Assembly: GCA_044361315.1 (NCBI GenBank) | Contig: JBIKJA010000006.1 | Span: 1 to 64,000, forward strand | DNA length: 64,000 nt | Origin: Crocinitomix sp044361315 | GTDB taxonomy: Bacteria; Bacteroidota; Bacteroidia; Flavobacteriales_D; Crocinitomicaceae | Direction: 5' to 3' | Shown here: positions 33,659 to 42,885 of the stretch, piece after piece | Layout: each line of letters starts with the position of its first letter | How positions within the stretch are numbered: the first letter of the stretch is position 1 | Notes under the pieces: model-generated | What the model was told of the DNA's origin: nothing | Database searches by the model: none | Seen by the model: the letters and a program-made list of their open reading frames with translations, nothing else | Translations under genes and position numbers: made by a program

Positions 33659-35994
33659 TGAGTGTAGTAGTTAAAGTTCATTTCTTTGAAGGCGATCATC
33701 TCGTCAATAAAATTGCATTCCAACGAGGTAGTCATATTGCTGTTACAATAGGAAAAAAAGGACAAAACGTAGAAGTAGAATTATCTGCCGAACAAGTCTC
33801 TCGTCAACATGCTCAATTAATTTTTACAAGCGAAGCTGAGCTTTTTGTTGTTGACCTCGGGAGTACCAATGGTACTTTTTTCAATTCAAAAAGAGTTGAT
33901 CGAAATGACAAAATAAAATTAGTTATTGGAGATGTTGTCTATTTGACAAAAGACCAAAAGTGTTATTTCAAGATAGTTCATCCGGATGAAAAAGCTTCGG
34001 TCATTTCAAGTTCAAAACCACAATCAAAAAACCTTGAGCAGACCGATATAATCAACAAATTTAAATCGACCAATATTATTTACATTGGACGTGAAGATGA
34101 TTGTGATGTTAGACTAAACAGTCTGTCAATTAGCCGCAAACATTGCTCAATTGAAAGATTGACTGATGGAACATTCAAATTGAAAGACTTGGACAGTTTG
34201 AATGGAACATTTGTTAACGGAAGAAGAGTTAAAGGAAGCGTCAAAATAACTGACAAAGATCAAATTATAATCGGAAGATTTGTTTTGTCTCTGTCAGGAA
34301 AAGCTAAAGATTTAAGCACTGAAACAGCAATTCGTTTGGCCGGAATTACGAAACAATATCCGAATGGATACATCGGTCTGCACGAAACAACAATTTCAAT
34401 TCCATCCAAATCGCTCCTTGCAATTATGGGGCCATCGGGCTGCGGAAAGTCGACTCTTTTAAAAGCGTTGAATGGGGAGTCTCCGCCCTCTCACGGAAAC
34501 GTTTTTTTATTCGAGCAAGAACTCGTTGCAAATTATGAATACTTAAAAACACAAATAGGATATGTTCCGCAAGACGATATTGTGCATCGTGAATTGACAG
34601 TTGAACAATCACTTTATTTTGCTGCGAAACTTAGATTGGATCGTCCAACAAAAGAATTGATTGAGCCTAAAATTGAACAAGTATTAAAAGATTTAAACAT
34701 CGCTCACATTCGCAAAAATCTTGTTTCAAAAATTAGTGGCGGTCAGCGAAAAAGAGTTTCCATTGCTGTCGAATTATTGACTGATCCATTAATTCTATTT
34801 TTGGACGAGCCTACGTCCCCACTCGATCCACAAACCATTGAAGAATTTCTTGGTATTCTAAAAAAATTAGCCGAACGAGGAACAACAGTTGTGATGGTTA
34901 CACACAAGCCAGAAGATTTAGCTTATATGGATCAAGTCATTTTTATGGCGGAAGGCGGGCACATGGTTTATTACGGCGACACAGACGATTATCAAAAATA
35001 TTTTGGAGTCGAAAACCCAGTGAAAGTATACATGAATATTACTGGAGCAGATAAACAAAAATGGATTGAAAAATTCAACAAAGCAAATCCTGTTAAATCA
35101 GGATCAGCGGCAACAACTGATATTCGACAATCATCGAACGCAAATCCTTTTGTGCAATGGGTATGGTTAACCGCAAGATATTTGGCAATCAAAACAAATG
35201 ATAAAACAAACACCACAATTCTTCTTGCGCAAGCACCAATTATAGCTGCTCTGATTTGTATTATTTTTAATGAAATTTCTATCGCCGTTCCATTCTTAAT
35301 TGCAATTTCCGCAATTTGGTTTGGCGTAAACAATGCCGCTCGTGAAATCGTAAGTGAATTACCAATTTATACGAGAGAACGAATGTTCAACGTTCGCTTA
35401 TTACCATATCTGATGTCTAAGATTACAGTACTAACAATCTTTTCTGCTATACAAGCGTTGTTATTTATTAGTATAATTGGTATAACATATTCTGGTGACG
35501 AAATTCCGTTCGAAAATCCTTTTGGTGCTTTCGTATGGATGATGAGTTTATCAATCGCCGCTACTTTGATGGGCTTACTTTTATCGGCAGTTGTAAATTC
35601 AACAGAGAAAGTAATGACTCTTGTGCCGATTGCATTAATTCCTCAGATACTATTAGGAGGTTTCGTGGCAAAAATTTCAAATGGGTTCGTAGAAGTTTTA
35701 AGTTATGCTACTCTTTCGAGATGGGGTACAGAAGGTTTTGCGGACTTGCAGAATACAGTTATTGCACCTGTTGTAGAGCCTGTTCAAAATCCTATGGGCG
35801 AGTTGACACTAAAAATGGTTGAGCGACCAAATGACGCAACCAAAATTTTACTCGAACAATTTCACAGAACTTATCAGGAAAATTTTTCCGAGATGGCAGG
35901 AACCATTGAGTTGGATTTTGTTGCTGTTGGTGCTTGGTCTTTGATTTTCTTTTTGGGGACGATTTGGGCTTTGAAGCGGAAGGATTCGATTTAG
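33658..35994 (+). CDS. Double-FHA ABC-2 type exporter (half transporter)
   Basis: The 778-aa product has two FHA domains (about 10-95: VSRQHAQL, STNGTFFN; and about 135-215: YIGREDDCDV, SISRKHCSI, SLNGTFVNGRR). An ABC ATPase follows: Walker A GPSGCGKS near 258, signature ISGGQRKRVS, Walker B LILFLDEPTS. An ABC-2 transmembrane domain ends it (six helices, about 510-775). The architecture matches mycobacterial Rv1747, an exporter controlled by the kinase PknF. A TTG nine nt upstream is an alternative start, but the ATG sharing its A with the previous TAA stop is preferred. Last gene of the cluster. Confidence 0.92.
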   Translation: MSVVVKVHFFEGDHLVNKIAFQRGSHIAVTIGKKGQNVEVELSAEQVSRQHAQLIFTSEAELFVVDLGSTNGTFFNSKRVDRNDKIKLVIGDVVYLTKDQKCYFKIVHPDEKASVISSSKPQSKNLEQTDIINKFKSTNIIYIGREDDCDVRLNSLSISRKHCSIERLTDGTFKLKDLDSLNGTFVNGRRVKGSVKITDKDQIIIGRFVLSLSGKAKDLSTETAIRLAGITKQYPNGYIGLHETTISIPSKSLLAIMGPSGCGKSTLLKALNGESPPSHGNVFLFEQELVANYEYLKTQIGYVPQDDIVHRELTVEQSLYFAAKLRLDRPTKELIEPKIEQVLKDLNIAHIRKNLVSKISGGQRKRVSIAVELLTDPLILFLDEPTSPLDPQTIEEFLGILKKLAERGTTVVMVTHKPEDLAYMDQVIFMAEGGHMVYYGDTDDYQKYFGVENPVKVYMNITGADKQKWIEKFNKANPVKSGSAATTDIRQSSNANPFVQWVWLTARYLAIKTNDKTNTTILLAQAPIIAALICIIFNEISIAVPFLIAISAIWFGVNNAAREIVSELPIYTRERMFNVRLLPYLMSKITVLTIFSAIQALLFISIIGITYSGDEIPFENPFGAFVWMMSLSIAATLMGLLLSAVVNSTEKVMTLVPIALIPQILLGGFVAKISNGFVEVLSYATLSRWGTEGFADLQNTVIAPVVEPVQNPMGELTLKMVERPNDATKILLEQFHRTYQENFSEMAGTIELDFVAVGAWSLIFFLGTIWALKRKDSI

Positions 35995-36010
35995 AATTGA
36001 AAGTGCTCAC

Positions 36011-36035
36011 TCATCGCTTCAAGGTAAAGCGATGA
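36011..36035 (+). terminator. Hairpin after the signalling cluster
   Basis: TCATCGCTT pairs with AAGCGATGA (9 bp, 7-nt loop) 16 nt after the exporter gene ends. There is no T-run after it, so if it acts in termination it is not a classical intrinsic terminator. Confidence 0.3.
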
Positions 36036-36769
36036 AATGGGCGAAATCAGTGCGCATATTTATAGGAAATATTTTAAGTATATTATACAAATTAAGACGA
36101 ATTAAATAAAAAATAATTAAGGTCGAGTTGCGATAATTGTTTGTACTCCTTAAAAAAATGAAGATGCAATTTAAAATGGCACCTGTCAGATTTTTGCGTG
36201 GGTAGAATTTAACTCTTATGAAATTTATTGACAATTCCAACGATTCCGAATTTTGCACATTCAAAATCTGCTTTTCCCTAAGATCTTTAAAATGTTGTCT
36301 GAAGCTAACCTAATCAGGGAAATTTTGTGTAAATACAACTATTTTAATAGTCTTATTTTTTAAGCAAAATTGAACTATGAAAACGAATTCTATTTACGAC
36401 TTGCTGGTAAATATGTGATCAATAATAAAACCAAATAATTGATTTTCTCGCAATTCGGAGATGTAAACAATATGCGATTCGCAAAAAAAGACGTCCCTGA
36501 TTTTGTTGAAGAATAGCCAGTGAGTAATTGATTATCAACCCCTCTATTAATGTCTCCTCCGTCAAAAACCTAAATATTGCTCACAAATAACTCGACGTGC
36601 GTTTTACAACTTCCGAAGATTATCGCAAGAAGAAAAATTGAAATTTTGTCCTTTATCAACATACGCAAGTCCTAACGAAATTATCATTTTTTTTCGCTTT
36701 AGGGATAATTAATCGTAAAAAAAGCATTGGTTCTGAGATAATTCTATTAAATTAGATCAAAATTATTGA
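36036..36769 (+). other. Gene-free interval
   Basis: About 730 nt of AT-rich sequence in which I see no convincing coding frame, RNA or repeat. Short ORFs present have no protein-like composition. Confidence 0.5.
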
Positions 36770-37000
36770 ATGAAACGAAAAGGAAGACCGGCAACTAAAC
36801 AGGCCGAATTGAAGGAGGGGTTTTATATTGAGCTTAAAACAAAAGGTTCTAATACACCTGTCAAAATCAGAAGAGATAGCATGGATGAGGTTGATTTAGC
36901 AATCGAGCAATATGGCAAAAATAAAGCAGTCACTTATTTAGGTCAGGTGAAAGGTGGAAAGTGGATGGACGGGAAAAATAAAGGAAAAAAAACGATTTAA
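36770..37000 (+). CDS. Small conserved basic protein, unknown function
   Basis: The 76-aa product is rich in Lys and Gly: RKGRPATKQ at the start, FYIELKTKG, VKIRRDSMDEVDLAIEQY, and a basic tail (KGGKWMDGKNKGKK). From memory, short proteins of this type recur in Bacteroidota without known function. The basic ends could bind nucleic acid. It stands alone. Confidence 0.7.
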   Translation: MKRKGRPATKQAELKEGFYIELKTKGSNTPVKIRRDSMDEVDLAIEQYGKNKAVTYLGQVKGGKWMDGKNKGKKTI

Positions 37001-37188
37001 TTCAGACGTTCTGATTTCGTAATCAATCTTATCACAATATAGTTCTAATTAAAAGAATAAAAGTGATCGGCAAAGCGTGTGTCAAATTATTTCATCTGGC
37101 AGACAATTTCTACTTCGTCTCCGTCTTTTTAAACCAAATCAACAAAAACGTTGATTATCTGTAAAAGTCTTCCTATTTTAGGCCGTTC

Positions 37189-38415
37189 ATGTCAAAGTTG
37201 AATCTTGCAAAAAATAGTGGTCCAGGCACCATGGTTGCTGCGGCATTTATTGGCCCAGGAACGGTTACTATGTGCTCAATTGCTGGCGCACAATTTGGAT
37301 ATTCATTATTGTGGGCAATGATTTTGTCAATTGTATCTACCATTGTTTTACAAGGAATGGCTGCTCGCTTGGGTTTAATTTACCAAAATGGATTGGCAGA
37401 AGCGATCGTTTCTCAATTAAAATCTAAATTAGTCCGTTATTTAGTGGTTGTTTTAGTGGTGGCTGCTATTGTTATTGGCAACAGTGCCTATCAAGCGGGC
37501 AATATTACAGGTGGCGTTTTGGGCTTAGAAACATTTTTCCCAAAGCTTAACCTATCATTCGATCGTACCAACCTCAGCGTATTACCATTGATTTTAGGAG
37601 GAGTGACCTTCATTTTGTTGTACATTGGAAATTATAAATTTATTGAACGTACGTTAGTTCTACTTGTCGTGCTGATGAGTGTCTCGTTCATAATCACCGC
37701 TTTAATGACTCAACCTGATTGGGGGAAATTGATTACAGGATCATTTGTTCCTACCATGCCTGAAGGTAGTCTCTTGACAATTGTTGGTTTGATAGGAACA
37801 ACAATTGTACCCTATAACTTATTTCTGCACGCCTCTTTGGTTCAAGAAAAATGGAAAAATCCAAGTGATTTAAAGCTTATCAAAAGAGATACATTAATTT
37901 CAATAAGTTTGGGTGGTTTAGTTTCAGTTGCGATTATCGTTTGCGCCGCATCAATTCCAAATGCAACTATAAAAAGCGCCACCGATTTAGCTGCGGGATT
38001 AGAACCGATCTATGGACGTTATGCAAATTATTTTTTAGGTATAGGACTTTTCGCAGCTGGTCTTACCTCTGCAATCACTGCGCCGTTAGCCGCAGCGTAC
38101 GTGGCTCGTGGATGTTTTGGGTGGGAAAAAAATTTAAAATCTCCTAGATTTAGAGCCACATGGATGACTGTTTTAATGATAGGGACATTCTTTTCGATGG
38201 TTGGAAAAAACCCGATTGAAATCATCTCGTTTGCGCAAGTAAGCAACGGTTTTTTATTACCTATTATTGCATTTTTCTTGTGGTGGATGGTCAATAAATC
38301 GGAAATTATGGGTGCTTATAAAAATACCATTTATCAAAATATCTTGAGTGGCCTGATTATTCTTGTTACCTTTTTGATTACTTGTCGAATGATCTACACA
38401 ATTTTCATCCAATAA
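37189..38415 (+). CDS. Nramp-fold transporter lacking canonical metal ligands
   Basis: The 408-aa product has about 11 membrane helices and aligns with MntH-type Nramp proteins throughout. The TM1 metal motif DPGN is GPGT here (AAFIGPGTVTM), and the TM6 motif MPH is VPY (TTIVPYNLFLHASL), so the Asp, Asn and Met ligands are all gone. A divalent-metal function is therefore doubtful despite the fold. Its stop shares a base with the pxpA start (TAATG). It heads the 5-oxoprolinase operon and may import its substrate (inference). Confidence 0.88.
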   Translation: MSKLNLAKNSGPGTMVAAAFIGPGTVTMCSIAGAQFGYSLLWAMILSIVSTIVLQGMAARLGLIYQNGLAEAIVSQLKSKLVRYLVVVLVVAAIVIGNSAYQAGNITGGVLGLETFFPKLNLSFDRTNLSVLPLILGGVTFILLYIGNYKFIERTLVLLVVLMSVSFIITALMTQPDWGKLITGSFVPTMPEGSLLTIVGLIGTTIVPYNLFLHASLVQEKWKNPSDLKLIKRDTLISISLGGLVSVAIIVCAASIPNATIKSATDLAAGLEPIYGRYANYFLGIGLFAAGLTSAITAPLAAAYVARGCFGWEKNLKSPRFRATWMTVLMIGTFFSMVGKNPIEIISFAQVSNGFLLPIIAFFLWWMVNKSEIMGAYKNTIYQNILSGLIILVTFLITCRMIYTIFIQ

Positions 38416-39140
38416 TGGTCCAAAAGCGTGGTGTGAATATCAATTGTGATTTAGGCGAAGGTATGGCGAATGATCACCTTTTAATGCCTATGTTATTTTC
38501 TTGCAGTATTGCCTGCGGGGGACACTATGGTGATGAAAACTCTATTCGTAAAACCATTAAACTCGCTCAAAAATATGGCGTTCGTTGTGGGGCCCATCCC
38601 TCCTATCCCGACCGAGAAAATTTTGGGAGAAAAGAAATGGACATCTCCACAAATGAATTAATTAATTCACTTAAACATCAAATTCATCTTTTTCAAAAAA
38701 TAGCAACCGAAGAAAATTGTGAATTTCATCATATCAAACTTCATGGAGCCCTTTATAATCGAACAGCAAATGATATAGAAATCGGTGAGGTTGTATTAAA
38801 TGCCTTTGATGAATTGCCAAAATCTATCCGGTTGTACGTTCCTAGTGAATCTAAATTTGCACGTTTGGCTGAAAAAAAATGTGTTATTTGTGAAGAGGCT
38901 TTTATAGATCGAACCTATCAAAACGATCTTAGTCTTACACCTAGAACCGATGAAAATGCACTCATTAAAAACCCTGAATTGGCTTGGCAGCAGTTAAAAC
39001 TCTTACTTGATTTTAAAAAAGTAAGCACGAATTCAGGTATAAAAGTTGATCTAAACGCTTCAACTTTTTGCATCCATGGAGATTCAGAAAATTCACTCGA
39101 AATATTAACTTATATCTCGAATCAATTAAAAAATGGATAA
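38415..39140 (+). CDS. pxpA: 5-oxoprolinase subunit PxpA (LamB/YcsF family)
   Basis: One of three subunits that hydrolyse 5-oxoproline (pyroglutamate) to glutamate with ATP. The 241-aa product begins VNINCDLGEGMAND and contains SCSIACGGHYGDE, CGAHPSYPDRENFGR and HHIKLHGALYN, all hallmarks of the family. An upstream in-frame ATG at 38382 lies inside the transporter gene; the ATG at 38415 overlapping the previous stop is the natural start. The next gene overlaps by 8 nt. Confidence 0.95.
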   Translation: MVQKRGVNINCDLGEGMANDHLLMPMLFSCSIACGGHYGDENSIRKTIKLAQKYGVRCGAHPSYPDRENFGRKEMDISTNELINSLKHQIHLFQKIATEENCEFHHIKLHGALYNRTANDIEIGEVVLNAFDELPKSIRLYVPSESKFARLAEKKCVICEEAFIDRTYQNDLSLTPRTDENALIKNPELAWQQLKLLLDFKKVSTNSGIKVDLNASTFCIHGDSENSLEILTYISNQLKNG

Positions 39141-39855
39141 GCCTGTCATTACCCAATTTGGATCAAACGGAATTTCGATTGTATGGGAAGAGAAAATTGA
39201 TGCAAATCAACACTCATACATTTTGGCGTTCACAGCAGTTCTAGAAGAAAGGTTTAAAACAACCATTTTAGAAACCGTTACCACCTATCATTCGACCGTA
39301 ATTTTTTTAAAATCCTCAGGAAACGTTTTAGATTTGATCTGTAAAATCCAAGAAATTTCAGCACTCGAATTCATGACAACCGAATCCACGAATTACCATT
39401 GGTTAATTCCTGTTTGTTATGATAAAAAATTTGGACTTGATTTAGAACATATCTCAAACGAAACTGGACTTTCCGTTGAGGAAATAATAAGAATTCATAC
39501 CGCTACACCCTATCGAATATATTTCAGCGGCTTTTTACCTGGATTTCTTTATTTGGGTGGATTAGATTCCAAAATTCACGTCGCCAGAAAATCAACTCCA
39601 CGTTTAAATGTATCAAAAGGAGCTGTTGGAATTGGTGGATCGCAGACAGGAATCTATCCTAAAAAATGTCCCGGTGGTTGGCAGATTTTAGGTCAAACAC
39701 CCATTGATATGTTTGACATTTCTTCAAAAGATCTAACCTCATTTAAACCAGGTGATAGTATTCAATTTGAATCGGTTGAATTCGACGACTTTTTGAGGAT
39801 TGAAGAAGAAATTTCTTTGAGTAAGTATCAATTAAAAAAAAGCTCTCATGATTGA
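39133..39855 (+). CDS. pxpB: 5-oxoprolinase subunit PxpB (KipI-like, AHS1)
   Basis: The 240-aa product has the AHS1/cyclophilin-like C-terminal domain: IHTATPYRIYFSGFLPGFLYLGG, RLNVSKGAVGIGGSQTGIYP and CPGGWQILGQTP. In Bacillus the homologue KipI was first described as a kinase inhibitor; the enzymatic role in PxpABC is now established. Overlaps pxpA by 8 nt (ATGGATAA) and pxpC by 8 nt (ATGATTGA). Confidence 0.95.
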   Translation: MDKPVITQFGSNGISIVWEEKIDANQHSYILAFTAVLEERFKTTILETVTTYHSTVIFLKSSGNVLDLICKIQEISALEFMTTESTNYHWLIPVCYDKKFGLDLEHISNETGLSVEEIIRIHTATPYRIYFSGFLPGFLYLGGLDSKIHVARKSTPRLNVSKGAVGIGGSQTGIYPKKCPGGWQILGQTPIDMFDISSKDLTSFKPGDSIQFESVEFDDFLRIEEEISLSKYQLKKSSHD

Positions 39856-40693
39856 TGTTTTGGTTGGAGGAACTTTTTCTGTGTTGCAAGATGAGGGAAG
39901 GTTTGGATTTAGAAAATTCGGGATCCCAATAGCTGGAGCGATGGATGCTCATTCAGCAAGATTTGCCAACCGATTAATCGGAAACTCAGATTATGCACCA
40001 GTCCTTGAATTTGTTGGCCAAGGTCCTGTTTTAAGATTTGATTTTCAAGCCGTTATTTCCATTCAAGGAGCTAAATTTAGTGTCCGTGTAAATGACAAAT
40101 TAATTGATGTAAGTTGTCCGCATTCTATTATAGCAGGTGATCAAATAACGTTGGGTACAGCAACCGAGGGTGTATATGGATATCTCGCCATTCAAGGTGG
40201 ATTTCTTGCTCCATCTGTCCTAGGCAGTGTCAGTTTTTATGATGGAATTACTCCAATCGAACGAATTAGAAAAGGCGCTAAATTATTTTATGATTTACAT
40301 TGGAAAAAATCCAATGAAGTGGTTGATTTAGCAGAAAATTTGGAAAAAATCAATTATTCAGATCCATTTTTAACTGTTATGAAAGGACCAGAATTCGATG
40401 AACTTTGCGATCAAACCCGATTTTTACTTGAAAATGATCAATTTGTCTTATCAAGTGAAATTAATCGGATGGGGTATCGATTAACAGGCAATGAAGCGCT
40501 TAAAGGTGCGGAAATTTTAACCAGTCCTGTTCAACCTGGCACCATTCAACTCACCCCATCAGGTCAATTAATTGTATTGATGAAAGATGGCCAAACCACG
40601 GGTGGATATGCACGAATTTTGCAATTATCAGAAACTAGTTTATCAAAATTAGCTCAAAAACGACCGGGAGATATAATTAAATTTATTTTTTAA
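39848..40693 (+). CDS. pxpC: 5-oxoprolinase subunit PxpC (KipA-like, AHS2)
   Basis: The 281-aa AHS2-domain protein begins GTFSVLQDEGRFGFRKFGIP and has GAMDAHSARFANRLIGN, AIQGGFLAP and the terminal TTGGYARILQL. Normal length. Partner of PxpA and PxpB in one enzyme. Last gene of the operon; a 15-bp hairpin follows about 100 nt later. Confidence 0.95.
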   Translation: MIDVLVGGTFSVLQDEGRFGFRKFGIPIAGAMDAHSARFANRLIGNSDYAPVLEFVGQGPVLRFDFQAVISIQGAKFSVRVNDKLIDVSCPHSIIAGDQITLGTATEGVYGYLAIQGGFLAPSVLGSVSFYDGITPIERIRKGAKLFYDLHWKKSNEVVDLAENLEKINYSDPFLTVMKGPEFDELCDQTRFLLENDQFVLSSEINRMGYRLTGNEALKGAEILTSPVQPGTIQLTPSGQLIVLMKDGQTTGGYARILQLSETSLSKLAQKRPGDIIKFIF

Positions 40694-40791
40694 GTATTGA
40701 TTTTCAATAAACTAATCAGTAAAATAATTTAACCCTAATTAATATTTCTGGTAACCCAAATTTATTTTCCAAAGTCTATACATAGTAACGT

Positions 40792-40830
40792 AACGCCATT
40801 TAATTAGATACGTTAATTAAATGGCGTTTT
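40792..40830 (+). terminator. Terminator after pxpABC
   Basis: Perfect 15-bp stem (40792-40806 with 40814-40828), 7-nt loop, then TT and GCGTTT. The weak T-run lowers confidence. Confidence 0.65.
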
Positions 40831-40896
40831 GCGTTTATTCCATTATTAATTTAATTAACTCAATGTCTATGAAAAGAAGTTTACTTTTAAACATGA

Positions 40897-41214
40897 TTAA
40901 TTGATGATAAGTGGTTTTCATCTGCTAAATCTTTCAAATCAGGAATCCAATTTGGTGAACCTAATACGTCAAGCATTGTAAAAAACAACCTCAATTTTGA
41001 ACTTTATCCAAATCCAACCACAAACAACGTTATAACATTAAATTTAATTGGCACTTATTCATTTGAAATCACAGATACAAAAGGAAGCATCGTGTTAAAT
41101 GGAAATGGAAACGGAATCAATGAAATCGATTTATCTGGAGTTGAGAAAGGAATTTATTTTATCAATATCCAACAAGAAAATCAAACTGCTACCACAAAAT
41201 TAATTGTGAACTAA
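40897..41214 (+). pseudogene. Orphan T9SS type A sorting domain (gene remnant)
   Basis: A 105-codon open stretch with no start codon, beginning LIDDKWFSSAKSFKSG, then NFELYPNPTTNNV, ITDTKGSIVLNG, GIYFINIQQENQ and KLIVN. This is a complete type IX C-terminal sorting domain with nothing attached; a TGA precedes it in frame. Just upstream, in another frame, 40864-40902 reads MSMKRSLLLNMIN then stops. The body of the original secreted protein has been deleted. A strong terminator follows. Confidence 0.75.
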
Positions 41215-41234
41215 CCTTTTATTGCTACCAACTT

Positions 41235-41272
41235 AAAAGCCTAATTCTCTTCGGAGAATTAGGCTTTTTTTT
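41235..41272 (+). terminator. Strong Rho-independent terminator with TTCG loop
   Basis: A 15-bp stem (41235-41249 with 41254-41268) closed by a TTCG tetraloop, followed by further T. The A-rich 5' flank could also serve the converging gene ending at 41389. Confidence 0.9.
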
Positions 41273-41388
41273 GTTCACGATTCTCAGAAAACATTTTGTT
41301 TTCATTCGTCTTGGGTGATTACAATTTAATTTAACTCCTCCCCCAACAATCCCTGCTTCTTAAAATTTGATTCTTACTATTTTTCAAT

Positions 41389-42861
41389 TTAGTCCAATCT
41401 TATCCCCAAAGAAACCAAAAAACGTAGGTTAGTTTCTTTAATTGTTGACTTACTTCCATTAATTGTTGGGTCGTAAGCGTAATAAGCGTTGGTTGAATTT
41501 TGAAGAACTCCTGCGACATCTAAATAAACTTTTCCCCAGTTATAACCTAAACCTGCGGTATAAAACAAAGTAGGATTAAGCGCATTGCCTTTATTTTCAC
41601 GGTAAGGCGATTGATAATAAGCAAAGCCAGCCCTTGCTAGGAATTGCGAATTAACACGAAACTCAGCACCTAACTTATAATTAATCCCCGTTTGATACAA
41701 ATTTTGTATTTGTAAATTTTCTTTATAAAATAGATAAGGAGCTTCTGAATTTTTAATAGACGCCAACCATGCAGAAGGATAATTTACAAATTCAACTTCG
41801 GCACCAAGAGATCCATATTTTTCGAGCACAACCCCTAGTGAAACGTTAGCCTTTATGGGTGTTTGAATTCGATAATCGTACTCACCAACAGGCACATTCG
41901 CATTATCAATACTTTTTAACCCTTCGTCTGTCATCGAAGTCATATTATTCGACCAATTGTCTGACAAGTTATAACGTGTCGGAGTTTGCACAGATGCACC
42001 AATTGTCAGCCAATCTTTGGGCATAAAAATCGCACCAACCCTCAAATTATACCCCCATCCTTCAGTATTTAACTTTCCAGTATAATTAATACTTTGCAAC
42101 CATAAACTGGTGTCGGTGAATGATTCGTTGTGTTGAAGCGTTTCGTTGAACTTTACACGTGTCGCATTAAAAGTCGCTCCTAAATATAATTTATTTGCAT
42201 AATTGCCGCTCAAACTAAAACTATATTCATTCATACCCCCTGTGCAAATAACCGAGCGTCTGTGAAGAGCCTTTCCAGAGGTAAAATCAGTGGTATATTG
42301 ATTACCAGAAGCTGGATCAATTGCATAAACATCGTAGGCCAATCCTGCTCCAAAAGGCAACTGATCATAAATCAAACTGTCCGGAATTCCATTCGCTTGC
42401 CGAATAAAAGAATGCAAAATTGATGAATCTGCTTCTCCTCCAATTAAAAATCGTTGCTGAAAACTATTAATCCGATTAAATCCCATCCCTAATTGAACAC
42501 TGTACCAATTATTAAAAACTTTTGGATCAAGCTTATAAGCTTTGACATAGGATAAATTGCTTAGATTGGCAATCAATTCATTTTGTTTTGTTTGTGTGCC
42601 ATAAAAATCTGCCTCTGATCGCAGATTCTCAAGATTTAACGTAGACGAAAAATTCGATTTCCGGAGTCTTGCTAATCCCGCTGGATTTTGAGCAACCACC
42701 GAATAATCTCCTCCAAAAGCTGACATCACCCCAGCCATTCCTGAATTTCTAGCTGTTCCACCAAAATAAGTGCGCGAGTAGCGTAAGGCATCTTCTTCGT
42801 TTTGAGCAAAAACGACACCTGTCATTAGCCAAAGGCTAATTCCTAAGTAAATTTTTTTCAT
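41389..42861 (-). CDS. Outer-membrane transporter-like protein, FadL/OmpP1 (PorV-like) type
   Basis: The 490-aa product has a signal peptide (about 1-19, VVFAQ) and begins DALRYSRTYFGGTARNSGM, then GVMSAFGGDYSVVAQNPAGLARL. The NPAG motif is typical of FadL/OmpP1 and PorV-like barrels in Bacteroidota. The remainder is strand-rich (GWGYNLRVGAIF, KANVSLGVVLEKYG) and ends LVSLGIRLD. Possible roles are uptake of hydrophobic molecules or T9SS-related shuttling; sequence alone does not decide. It follows the repetitive lipoprotein by 24 nt. Confidence 0.85.
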   Translation of the reverse strand: MKKIYLGISLWLMTGVVFAQNEEDALRYSRTYFGGTARNSGMAGVMSAFGGDYSVVAQNPAGLARLRKSNFSSTLNLENLRSEADFYGTQTKQNELIANLSNLSYVKAYKLDPKVFNNWYSVQLGMGFNRINSFQQRFLIGGEADSSILHSFIRQANGIPDSLIYDQLPFGAGLAYDVYAIDPASGNQYTTDFTSGKALHRRSVICTGGMNEYSFSLSGNYANKLYLGATFNATRVKFNETLQHNESFTDTSLWLQSINYTGKLNTEGWGYNLRVGAIFMPKDWLTIGASVQTPTRYNLSDNWSNNMTSMTDEGLKSIDNANVPVGEYDYRIQTPIKANVSLGVVLEKYGSLGAEVEFVNYPSAWLASIKNSEAPYLFYKENLQIQNLYQTGINYKLGAEFRVNSQFLARAGFAYYQSPYRENKGNALNPTLFYTAGLGYNWGKVYLDVAGVLQNSTNAYYAYDPTINGSKSTIKETNLRFLVSLGIRLD

Positions 42862-42885
42862 ACAAGATTTTTTAACGATTCGTGA

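Noticed and set aside
23133..35994. Type VI secretion regulatory locus
   Set aside because: Kinase, PP2C and FHA genes do accompany T6SS, but no TssB/C, ClpV, VgrG, Hcp or TssJ-M homologue is present in the window.
36019..36264. 81-codon minus-strand frame after the exporter gene
   Set aside because: Low-complexity hydrophobic/Asn composition, no start context and no conserved features.
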